Assembly (NCBI RefSeq): GCF_947241705.1
Contig: NC_079266.1
Coordinates: 496,001 to 560,000, forward strand
DNA length: 64,000 nt
Source: Saccharomyces mikatae IFO 1815
Lineage: Eukaryota; Ascomycota; Saccharomycetes; Saccharomycetales; Saccharomycetaceae
Direction: 5' to 3'
Under the pieces are notes generated by a model, which was not told where the DNA came from, made no database searches, and saw nothing but the letters and a program-made list of their open reading frames with translations. The position numbers were made by a program, and so were the translations under genes. Positions 28,816-36,705 of the stretch are shown in pieces; position 1 is the stretch's first letter; every line of letters starts with the position of its first letter.

Positions 28816-29617
28816 TTCGTCCTCGTCTGTTGGTTCTGGAGATTTCAAAGACGGTACCATTTCCTGTTCTGACTTTCCATCTGGCCAAGGTGCTGTCTCT
28901 TTGGATTGGTTAGGTTTGGGCGGCTGGGCTTCCATCATGGACATGGACGGTAACACAGCCACCTCCTGTCAAGATGGATACTACTGTTCTTATGCTTGTT
29001 CTCCAGGCTACGCCAAAACTCAATGGCCTTCTGAGCAACCTTCTGATGGTAGATCCGTTGGTGGTCTGTACTGTAAGAACGGCAAGTTGTACCGTTCCAA
29101 CACCGACGCCAGCGGGCTGTGTGAGGAAGGTCAAGGTTCTGCCCAAGTTGTCAACAAGGTTTCTGGCTCGATTGCTATTTGTGGTACGGACTATCCAGGT
29201 TCCGAAAATATGGTCGTTCCTACTGTTGTTGGCGCTGGTTCCACCCAACCAATCAACGTCATCAAGGAGGACTCTTACTATCAATGGCAAGGTAAGAAGA
29301 CTTCTGCCCAATACTACGTCAACAACGCCGGTGTCTCTGTGGAAGATGGGTGTATTTGGGGTACTGAAGGCTCCGGTGTCGGTAACTGGGCCCCAGTTGT
29401 CTTGGGCGCTGGTTACACTGATGGTATCACTTACTTGTCCATTATTCCAAACCCAAACAACAAGGATACCCCAAATTTCAACATCAAGATTGTGGCTACT
29501 GACGGCTCCTCCGTCAATGGTGCCTGCTCTTATGAAAATGGTGTTTACACTGGCTCCGGCTCTGACGGTTGTACCGTTTCCGTCACCTCCGGCTCTGCTA
29601 ACTTTGTCTTTTACTAA
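28529..29617 (+). CDS. UTH1: Uth1, SUN-family cell wall/mitochondrial protein
   Basis: Uth1 is a SUN-family (Sim1, Uth1, Nca3, Sun4) protein involved in cell-wall biogenesis and ageing, with glucanase-related activity and also reported in the mitochondrial outer membrane and mitophagy. It is 362 residues. A secretory signal peptide spans 1-17 ([17 protein letters not shown]), with a likely Kex2 site at NDKR near 33. An Ala/Thr/Ser-rich linker contains 14 consecutive Ser encoded by TCGTCC repeats (28787-28828). The conserved SUN domain begins near residue 105 ([14 protein letters not shown]) and keeps its cysteines ([31 protein letters not shown]). Codon choice is strongly biased, suggesting high expression. 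SUN4 and others are paralogues; locus context fixes UTH1. Confidence 0.97.
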
Positions 29618-29906
29618 CCCTTTTGCCTGGAATATCATAGGCGGCCTCTTGCTACCCTTTTCTTAGCCTTTTGCTAGTACTTTTTTTTACTCCTTTCATT
29701 TTATGGTTTATTTTTCAATTAGTTCGTTTTTCCTACAATACAGAAAAAACAAAGTCCTTTGTACTATTCTCTTATTTCATTGTTTTTTCTTTTTTATGAT
29801 ACCACTAGATTTTATCATGTATAGCATTATATTATATAACGTAAAAAATCAAGAAAAAAAGTTCTTATCACTTTCAATTACCGCATATCTTACTTTCCAT
29901 AGCGGC

Positions 29907-30722
29907 TCAGACGTCGCCATGCTGGGATTCCTCCTCCGGTGGTGAGACAAATGGGCCCGCTAGTTCCAATGCAGGTTCGTCAATGTTGTGGTGTGCATAT
30001 GACAAAACTCCAATTCCACCGGCGTCCAGCAAGAAACACGGATTGTCTACCAAATGTCTGTAAGATTCCAACTTCACGTATGGAACCGTGTCGTCATTGT
30101 AGGACTTGACGTTCTGGATCTCTTCAGTCGTCTCACACTTCTTTTGCACGCCCAGTCCAAACCAGATAGCAGCAAAGTAGCGCAATGCATGGCCATGCGC
30201 AAAAACCATAATGTCAGATGCTCTGCCCTCGCTCTGGTGTTTGCGGTGCAAGTTCTGGATCCTAGAAATTGCACGGGATAGCCTCAACCCAATTTGCTGA
30301 GTAGTCTCACCATTCTCACAACCGTCTCTCCAGATATTCCATGGCCTCTCTTGGTCCAAACCACGCGACTTTCTCAACTCAATGATTTCCTGAGTTAGCA
30401 TCCCTTCGTAGTCACCGTATTCCCATTCCCGCAAGTCCTCATCCACTACCACACGGATCTTGGCTCTTTGTTCGTCGCTCAACGGCTTCAAAACCAAATC
30501 CACGGTTTGTCTGGCACGCAAACGTGGTGAGGTAAAAATATAAGTGATGTTATCTGGGTTTAAGAACTGGTTATTGCGGAAAATACTCTCACCGGTTCTT
30601 AACATCTGGCCTTCACCGTAGGGTGTCAATGGTAGATCTGTTAAACCGGTATATTGGCCCGACTTCGACCATTCAGTTTGTCCGTGTCTCACAATAATAC
30701 ATCTGGGGGTTAGAGAAGGCAT
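29907..30722 (-). CDS. SHB17: Shb17, sedoheptulose-1,7-bisphosphatase
   Basis: Shb17 dephosphorylates sedoheptulose-1,7-bisphosphate, driving riboneogenesis, a non-oxidative route to ribose phosphates. It belongs to the histidine phosphatase superfamily. It is 271 residues, the known length. The phosphohistidine motif VRHGQTEWS puts the catalytic His at residue 13, with partner residues in SPRLRARQT, LREWEYGDYEG and the second His motif VFAHGHALRYF near 176. The sequence is nearly identical to the remembered yeast enzyme. It is divergent from UIP5. Confidence 0.97.
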   Translation of the reverse strand: MPSLTPRCIIVRHGQTEWSKSGQYTGLTDLPLTPYGEGQMLRTGESIFRNNQFLNPDNITYIFTSPRLRARQTVDLVLKPLSDEQRAKIRVVVDEDLREWEYGDYEGMLTQEIIELRKSRGLDQERPWNIWRDGCENGETTQQIGLRLSRAISRIQNLHRKHQSEGRASDIMVFAHGHALRYFAAIWFGLGVQKKCETTEEIQNVKSYNDDTVPYVKLESYRHLVDNPCFLLDAGGIGVLSYAHHNIDEPALELAGPFVSPPEEESQHGDV

Positions 30723-31027
30723 CCTTGTTTATGAGTGCGTATATAAGTGTTTCTTTACCCACTGAAACATGAAACAGACTTTGTTTATCTGAGCTAATTT
30801 TTCCATTCCTTTGTCCTGTGAATAATTTTACTGAAAAAAAAAACTCATCGCGTGGTTGAACAAAAATACAATAGTGGAGTAAGTTAGCAATGAGAAGCAA
30901 AGGATAAAATTGTTAAATAAGCAGGTTCCTTTCTTCTACACCTTCTTGAATTTGGTTTATACGTGAGATCGGACAGCAATTGCACAGCGATTGGTTTATG
31001 GCGTGAGTGCTTTCTCTTTCACAAACA
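30723..31027. other. SHB17-UIP5 divergent intergenic region
   Basis: About 305 bases serve as a bidirectional promoter. I see an A-run at 30834-30843 and no strong TATA box or recognisable factor site. Confidence 0.5.
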
Positions 31028-32359
31028 ATGACAAGAGGTGCAAGGGCTGAGAAACTGGCCATATCGCTGTTGGTCCTATCATTGTTTTTGATATTCCAAT
31101 TATTGACCAGGTCTTACGTCAACAGTAGTGATGGGTACGATACAGATGCAAGTCCCTTTACAAGAAGGAGGTCTCATGTAACACGAGTGTGCAATCACGA
31201 TGCGAGTTTATCTATTCCGTATCTGGACAAGATCAACCAGTTTTGGCATGTAGGGGGCGCCACACAGATTAGAAATACTCAGTCGATCAAGCTAACACAG
31301 GATCGTGACCAGCACAAACATGGCCTAGTATTATCGAACGGGATTGGCGATAATACCATCAATGACTTCGAAATAGTTTACAAGTTCAGGATTACCCACG
31401 ACGCGACTACACAACTTGTGGGTGATGGGATGTGCTTCGCCATTACGCCTGAAAATGGGTTTATCACACAGGATTTGAAGTCGTCTTATGCGAAAAGGCA
31501 ATACATGATTAATTCTCATGGCGTCATTGGCGATGACACAGACCTCATGGGGTTCCCAAAGAACTTACCTGGCCTATTTATTGTCTTAGACACATATCGA
31601 AACCAGGGCCAGGATCGCAGGGATGTGCCATTTATGGATGTCTTTCTGAATGTGGCTCCAGAAAGCGATTGGTACGATATTAACAGTGATGGCGAACTAA
31701 GCACATCGCTACGACTAAACACAAAGGGCCACATCAAACTCAAGAAAAAAGCCCTATGGAATGAAGTCACAAACTTAAGGGTGATATACCTAGAAAGTAT
31801 AAGCTTCTTAAAAATTGACATCCAATACGCCAAAGAGGGCAACTACTGGATCGAGTTATTCCAAACAACCGAGAACCTGTACTTACCCAAGAACATACAT
31901 ACCGGACAAAGATACATCGGTTGTAGTGCATTGAATGGCCAGTTAACCGAGACCGTGGAGCTACTGGACGTAACTACTAGCGAATTCCACTGGAACGACA
32001 AGGACGAATCCATCGAGGACACCTATGATTATGCGAAGGAAGCTGAGTTATTCTTGGAGCAGGAGTTTGGGGAGGTCTTGGACAGGGAACCCGATGAGTT
32101 CACCAAGTGGAAAATGATCAAAGCTCAACCCAACGTTAGGGCCAAGCCACAGCTAACTGAACAGCGCACTCCGAGCCAGCCTCCTTCCAAACTGTTTAGA
32201 GCGGTGCTGGCACTTCTGCATTATAGCGAGGTTTTATTGTTAATCATTGGCGTTTATATAATTTCTGTTTGCATAAGAGTTTTCCAAAAGAGGTTCAAAA
32301 AAATTAGATTCAGAAGACAAAGAGCAGGCTCGCATTCTGTGGGGCTATTGCCCATGTAG
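31028..32359 (+). CDS. UIP5: Uip5, L-type lectin-like membrane protein
   Basis: Uip5 is a type I membrane protein of the ER/nuclear envelope, found through interaction with Ulp1; its function is unclear. The ATG at 31028 (MTRGARAEKLAIS) matches the known N-terminus and gives 443 residues, the known length. The first hydrophobic segment (about 10-28, LAISLLVLSLFLIFQLL) acts as signal or anchor. The middle (about 55-315) has the beta-sandwich pattern of L-type (legume/ERGIC-53-like) lectins, with DGMCFAITPENGFI and LPGLFIVLDTYRNQG. A second membrane segment lies at about 395-418, followed by a basic tail (RRFRKIRFRRQR-like). It converges on YKR045C with a CA-repeat between them. Confidence 0.94.
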   Translation: MTRGARAEKLAISLLVLSLFLIFQLLTRSYVNSSDGYDTDASPFTRRRSHVTRVCNHDASLSIPYLDKINQFWHVGGATQIRNTQSIKLTQDRDQHKHGLVLSNGIGDNTINDFEIVYKFRITHDATTQLVGDGMCFAITPENGFITQDLKSSYAKRQYMINSHGVIGDDTDLMGFPKNLPGLFIVLDTYRNQGQDRRDVPFMDVFLNVAPESDWYDINSDGELSTSLRLNTKGHIKLKKKALWNEVTNLRVIYLESISFLKIDIQYAKEGNYWIELFQTTENLYLPKNIHTGQRYIGCSALNGQLTETVELLDVTTSEFHWNDKDESIEDTYDYAKEAELFLEQEFGEVLDREPDEFTKWKMIKAQPNVRAKPQLTEQRTPSQPPSKLFRAVLALLHYSEVLLLIIGVYIISVCIRVFQKRFKKIRFRRQRAGSHSVGLLPM

Positions 32360-32368
32360 CATTGCATA

Positions 32369-32418
32369 AACACACACACGCACACACACATACGTACATA
32401 CATACATACACACACAAA
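32369..32418. repeat. (CA)n-rich microsatellite between convergent genes
   Basis: Alternating CA dinucleotides are broken by ACGT and ACAT units. The tract lies in the 106-base gap between the ends of UIP5 and YKR045C, so it is probably within both 3' UTRs. Confidence 0.85.
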
Positions 32419-32465
32419 GAACACAATGTGGGACGTTATCTTAAAAAAATCCAATAAGAGGCCCT

Positions 32466-32996
32466 TCATGGTCTTCTTGTCGTAGTATTGCTTGCATTCG
32501 ACGGCGGGAGAGTTCTTGACCGATCTACAATACTCTGTGGTGGAATGGCCAAAACGCTGGAGTTCGTCTCAAGCGTCCTGTTAGAGAATATAGTGGGCCT
32601 GGTAGACTGTATTGAATGTATGTCTGAGAAAGTAGACGACTTGACCGAGGAGGAACAAAACGAAACCAAAGGAATGACGCTTGCGTTGTCACACTGCTGC
32701 TGCTGCTTGACTTTATCTGCTGGTGGTTCATCCCATACTACCCTATGATCTCCTTCGTCGTCGGATTCGCTCGACTGCAACGAGCTTCGATCAACCATGG
32801 GTCGCAGCGACGAGTTGATGGTGGCTTCCGAGTCCAACTCTGTACGTTTAGCTCTTGTGGGGCCAGCCCTAGTGCCATGTCTTGGTTTACTGCTCGAGAC
32901 CGATGCATTGGTAGTTGTAGTGGTATTTATGATTTTTTTCACCCACACTGAAAGTTTATTTCTTCTTCCCTGGAACGTGTGATGATTATTCGACAT
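32466..32996 (-). CDS. Protein of unknown function, YKR045C
   Basis: The 176-residue product starts at the ATG at 32996 (MSNNHHTFQGRRNKLSVWVKK); codons above it lack an ATG. The N-terminal 25 residues are basic and partly amphipathic. The remainder is rich in Ser, Thr, Arg and Asn, with a polyglutamine patch (KQQQQC), and is probably disordered. No domain or membrane segment is visible. It matches S. cerevisiae YKR045C (183 residues recalled) in location and end sequences; that protein is uncharacterised and was seen in the cytoplasm. I offer no function. Confidence 0.8.
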   Translation of the reverse strand: MSNNHHTFQGRRNKLSVWVKKIINTTTTTNASVSSSKPRHGTRAGPTRAKRTELDSEATINSSLRPMVDRSSLQSSESDDEGDHRVVWDEPPADKVKQQQQCDNASVIPLVSFCSSSVKSSTFSDIHSIQSTRPTIFSNRTLETNSSVLAIPPQSIVDRSRTLPPSNASNTTTRRP

Positions 32997-33212
32997 GCTA
33001 GGACCTTCTTCTAGCACTAGATGTATTTGCGTTTATTGCTTTTGATCTGGTTATGGTTCTTAATTTTTTTTTTTCTTTTTTATTTTTTTTTCAGGTATTT
33101 AATTGTATATGTGATTTAAACAACAGAATACATAATAGCTAGCAAACAATAGATGGAAAAATAGAATAATAACAAATAAGTATATAAGGTGACGGAAAAA
33201 ATTGATGTCCAA

Positions 33213-34061
33213 TTAGGTTGAAACGGCCGCTGGTTTGGAATTGGCTTGTTCCTCTCTTGAGGCCTTTAGCTTCTCTATGGTGGCATTGCCGAGATCCAAG
33301 CCAGTGGATACAATGGCTTTAGGAACGCTTTCGGACTTACTCAAGTTGTTCTCGTACACAGTAGTGAAGCGTTGGTAGGTCTCGTTCAGCCTAGACTTTG
33401 TTGGGTCTATGTACACGGACTGCAACTTATCAGTGGTGGGCTTCACTATAGAGTCGTACTTTTCTTTGGCCAAGTCCTTGGTTGGGTCGATGTAATTGGA
33501 CTTGACCTTGGATTGAATCTCGTGCGACATACTTCTGGTGGTTGAAGACAGCTCTGCCACGTGGGGCAAAGAAGAGGTGTCAGTGATCTTATTTTCCTCA
33601 CCGGAGGAGCCAATCTCCTTCGATGCAGTAGAACCTTGCAAATGCAGTGGCTTGATCAGGAACTCCCTTAACAAAGTGTTGGAGATGTTGGCGACGTAGT
33701 CGACAAAGAACCACACCAGCCAGAAACCTGGCGTGTTGGAATGAGACTTCCAGCCGTACAACAAGCCGTCAACACCCTCTTTGAACACCAAGAGGTTGAC
33801 CAACTCGTCCAATTTGAAAGCACCGTCTTTTCCAGCAGCAACAACCTTCTTCACCAGGTGGGGAGAGTTGGACGACTCGGAAACCCACTGATTTACAGAC
33901 CCCAAAACAACGAGATTGAAGGAGATTAGTCTCTCCACCGGTGGCAGAGATTCTGCATATTTGATAAACTTGGACAAAGCTGGGTATCTTTGCAGATGCG
34001 ACCAGGTGGCTTGTGGCAATTCCACAGATGGTTTAGATGATGACACAGATGATTCGGACAT
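33213..34061 (-). CDS. PLN1: Pln1/Pet10, yeast perilipin of lipid droplets
   Basis: Pln1 (Pet10) is the yeast perilipin, which coats and stabilises nascent lipid droplets. The ATG at 34061 ([17 protein letters not shown]) is the known start; 15 further open codons upstream are not conserved. The product is 282 residues. The N-terminal PAT-like helical region (about 20-140) includes the conserved [17 protein letters not shown] and [14 protein letters not shown]. The C-terminal part carries 11-mer-type amphipathic repeats around [20 protein letters not shown] and [14 protein letters not shown]. Sequence is nearly identical to the remembered protein. Confidence 0.96.
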   Translation of the reverse strand: MSESSVSSSKPSVELPQATWSHLQRYPALSKFIKYAESLPPVERLISFNLVVLGSVNQWVSESSNSPHLVKKVVAAGKDGAFKLDELVNLLVFKEGVDGLLYGWKSHSNTPGFWLVWFFVDYVANISNTLLREFLIKPLHLQGSTASKEIGSSGEENKITDTSSLPHVAELSSTTRSMSHEIQSKVKSNYIDPTKDLAKEKYDSIVKPTTDKLQSVYIDPTKSRLNETYQRFTTVYENNLSKSESVPKAIVSTGLDLGNATIEKLKASREEQANSKPAAVST

Positions 34062-34302
34062 AATTTGCACTACGGATCTTGGTAGTGAGTGGTGGCTATC
34101 GATCACCGATACGTTCCGTTATCTGTCCTTTTATAACCCTTGCTGTGAGTTTATTAAATCCGAAAGAATACGATCATCCCCCACGGCAGAAAAAGATCCC
34201 AAAGGTATCAATTATATGATCATCAACTACCTACATATACTTAAATATAAATGGATATGGACAGGAATAGGGATATGTACCATCCAACACAGCTGTGTCG
34301 GA

Positions 34303-35562
34303 TCATGACTGTTTGCACTCTGGTGCTTGCTCTGGTTTGCCCGCAAAATCATCCTGTTCTTCAGCGGATTCTCCATCGTCGTCGTCGTCGTCCACATCGT
34401 GGTCATCGTCTTCTTCATCATCGTCATCCACTTCTTCTTCGTCTTCTTCTTCTTCAAATTCAAATTCCAAGGCAGCGCCGGTAAACCAGTCCACGGCTCG
34501 AGGAATCAGCTTGTCCTTGAGCTGTTCGCCAATGGAGTAGTCTAGAGCTAAACGTTCTTCGAGGTCGTCTTCCAGCTCCTCGTCTTGATCTTCGTTTTGG
34601 ATCTTAGGAGGATCAAAGAAATTGAAGAAGGATTCTATGGGGGTGATCTTCTCGATGGTCCTTACCTGCTTGGTCGTCTTGTTTCTTTGTTTGCGCATTT
34701 CAAGGTCCACAGTCACGTTGTGGGCGTTGTCCTTCCAGTCGATCTCGCAACCTTCTGCGTGGTCGTAGATGAAGTCACCTGAGTAACCCAGCTCCTTCTG
34801 GTAGAAGTAGGTCTTGTGTAGAGTGTCGTTGGTGAAGAATGTGTTGGTGGAAGAATCAAACTTGAACAACAGCTTGAAACCCGGTCTTCCGTCGGTCAAA
34901 TATTCCAACCCAACGTCTTGCAGATACTCCAGCACTTGCGCGTCACGATCGGTGATTGTATCGCAAACGATGGGCAAGTTCTCCAACGCAGTCAGCCAGA
35001 ATGAAGGAATTCCCTTCATTTGCTCTTCCTCTGCGTCCTTTTCGCCTTCCTCTTCGTCGTCCACCAGCAACTCCGTCTCGTTCAATGACTCCACAATCTC
35101 CTGGCCCTTGGCGATTTGCTCGGGCTTGGGTTGCTCCTCTCCTGAGATGATCTTAGACCGTTGCTCCCAAATAGGCTTGTACTTTTGCAGAAACCTGTTC
35201 TCCAACTCAAACATCTCGACCTGGAATTCCTTTTCCGCCTCAAAGAGTTCGTTCTGCAGCGTCTTTAGGCTCAGCAGCTTTTCCTTAACCTTCTTAGGCA
35301 GACCTCCCACGTATCCGCTGTCCTGGCCCACCAGCGAACCCAGTCTGTCTTGGATCGACTGCAACAGCAAAGGTTGATTAGCCAAAATGTCCTCCTCGTT
35401 GATAGTCCCGATCTTGTCATCCTGCTCTTGTGCCTGGGCCCTCACTGGGTTCCCGTTTTTCAAATAGCTCGGATTCAGAACCGATGCTGGGGTGTTGTGA
35501 GGCGTGGGGGCGTTGTCGATCTGCATCGACGACTTGGGTTTCGTTCTAATAGGGTCTGACAT
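34303..35562 (-). CDS. NAP1: Nap1, H2A-H2B histone chaperone
   Basis: Nap1 carries H2A-H2B dimers into the nucleus with Kap114, assembles nucleosomes and also works with Clb2 and Gin4 in bud morphology. The ATG at 35562 (MSDPIRTKPKSSMQI) is the known start; the open frame reaches 26 codons further up without conservation. It is 419 residues, against 417 recalled. The order is: disordered N-terminus, nuclear export-like helix (PLLLQSIQDRLGSL), long dimerisation helix (LKTLQNELFEAEKEFQVEMFE), NAP fold, and the conserved VDWFTGAALEFEF. The C-terminus is a run of about 60 acidic residues rich in Asp and Glu, here somewhat expanded, ending in CKQS. Confidence 0.97.
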   Translation of the reverse strand: MSDPIRTKPKSSMQIDNAPTPHNTPASVLNPSYLKNGNPVRAQAQEQDDKIGTINEEDILANQPLLLQSIQDRLGSLVGQDSGYVGGLPKKVKEKLLSLKTLQNELFEAEKEFQVEMFELENRFLQKYKPIWEQRSKIISGEEQPKPEQIAKGQEIVESLNETELLVDDEEEGEKDAEEEQMKGIPSFWLTALENLPIVCDTITDRDAQVLEYLQDVGLEYLTDGRPGFKLLFKFDSSTNTFFTNDTLHKTYFYQKELGYSGDFIYDHAEGCEIDWKDNAHNVTVDLEMRKQRNKTTKQVRTIEKITPIESFFNFFDPPKIQNEDQDEELEDDLEERLALDYSIGEQLKDKLIPRAVDWFTGAALEFEFEEEEDEEEVDDDDEEDDDHDVDDDDDDGESAEEQDDFAGKPEQAPECKQS

Positions 35563-35762
35563 ACTCTTGCACTTTGAACTTGGTCCTGTTGATCCATTAA
35601 ACCTATCTAGTTCACCACCACCAGCCACTTTTGATCCCAAACACTCTGTTATTTAAGACGAAAAATTTTCGTAATTCCGCGGGTAATACTAAAACGTGAC
35701 CCAAAGCTCGTAAGAACATGTGTTAAATATATACTGCAATATACATAAGCGATATAGAGGTG

Positions 35763-36164
35763 CTACTTGCGCTGGATGATGTGCTTGTCAATGTCTTCAG
35801 GCTCGTTGCCCACCAGCTTGTTCTCCCAGTCGACCCACAGCGCCTCCTTTGGGTTCCACAGTCCCTTCTGGACACATTTCTGCAGATCCATCCCGAACGC
35901 TGGGTCTGTGTGCTTGTATTTGAGCACTGAATCGAGCTTGGGGATCTGTCTTTGCAATGAAACTAGGCCCTGCGGGCACAATGTTCTCATGTACTGCAGC
36001 TGGTCCCACGTGGGAAAACGGTTGGCAATCTCAACGTCGAACCGATGAGACACGTCTCCCTTTAGCAACTGGAGGCACTTCTGTGACTTGATGTTGGACG
36101 AGATGTCGTTGGTGAACAACGAGATGGTACGTGGCTGTCTTTGCAGTGTTTTCCAGAATGACAT
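35763..36164 (-). CDS. FMP46: Fmp46, putative mitochondrial redox protein
   Basis: Fmp46 is a small mitochondrial protein with a predicted thioredoxin-like fold (DUF1687 family), presumed to be a redox protein; no substrate is known. The ATG at 36164 (MSFWKTLQRQPRTISLF) gives exactly 133 residues as in S. cerevisiae; nine open codons upstream are not conserved. The N-terminus is basic and suits mitochondrial import. Cysteines are seen at residue 30 (SQKCLQLL) and near 60 and 97, plus the conserved FPTWDQLQYM and KGLWNPKEALWVDWEN blocks. It lies about 200 bases from the NAP1 start, on the same strand. Confidence 0.93.
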   Translation of the reverse strand: MSFWKTLQRQPRTISLFTNDISSNIKSQKCLQLLKGDVSHRFDVEIANRFPTWDQLQYMRTLCPQGLVSLQRQIPKLDSVLKYKHTDPAFGMDLQKCVQKGLWNPKEALWVDWENKLVGNEPEDIDKHIIQRK

Positions 36165-36705
36165 TGATGCGTTTGTGTTTGCGAAGTCCACGTCGGTTGT
36201 TTTATTTGCACTTTTCTTTAATGTTCTCTCTGGGTTTTATATGCCCCTTTCCAGAGTCTGGTGAGAACCCCGTATATTGTGTTCTCGTGCCCAATCATGT
36301 TGAAGCCATGGCTGAAAGAGGACAGGAAGGCAAGAAGCATGGCAGTCATGAACATTTGTTGACCCGTGGTCTGACCGTAACGGCTAATTCTGGTAGATAA
36401 AGATAAAATAATTCCAATCAAACAGTCTGGGAGGATAAGGGAGCATCGGGCATGCGCTGAAAGTGCTTGTATTGAAAGCTTCCCGCCGCTCAATAGGCCA
36501 TGGCGCGCTGAAAGGTGATCGATGAGCCCTTGAAACTGTCAGATGAGACAGCTGTCGACGGTGTCGTCCGGTTTCTGCTTTCTTCTCTTTGCTTTTTGAT
36601 GCCCCATCTGTAGTAGAGAAGAGGATGGGATGAAATTTTTCATTTTTAATCGCCTCGGCCGTGCGGCTGAGTTAGAAGACTAATAATGGGATAATTAAGT
36701 TACAG
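36165..36705. other. FMP46-TRK2 divergent intergenic region
   Basis: These 541 bases serve both genes. Small open frames on both strands are visible, but none has protein-like features. I see no convincing TATA box or named factor site. Confidence 0.5.

Noticed and set aside
28910-29638. 242-codon minus-strand and 230-codon plus-strand frames overlapping UTH1
   Set aside because: Strong codon bias of UTH1 opens other frames; Uth1 itself has a signal peptide and a conserved SUN domain.
34340-34470. Tandem repeat appearance in the TTC/ATC-rich tract near the NAP1 end
   Set aside because: It is the coding sequence of the Nap1 acidic tail read on the other strand, not a non-coding repeat.
34814-35377. 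187-codon open frame antisense to NAP1
   Set aside because: It mirrors NAP1 codons and corresponds to the dubious YKR047W; no independent evidence.
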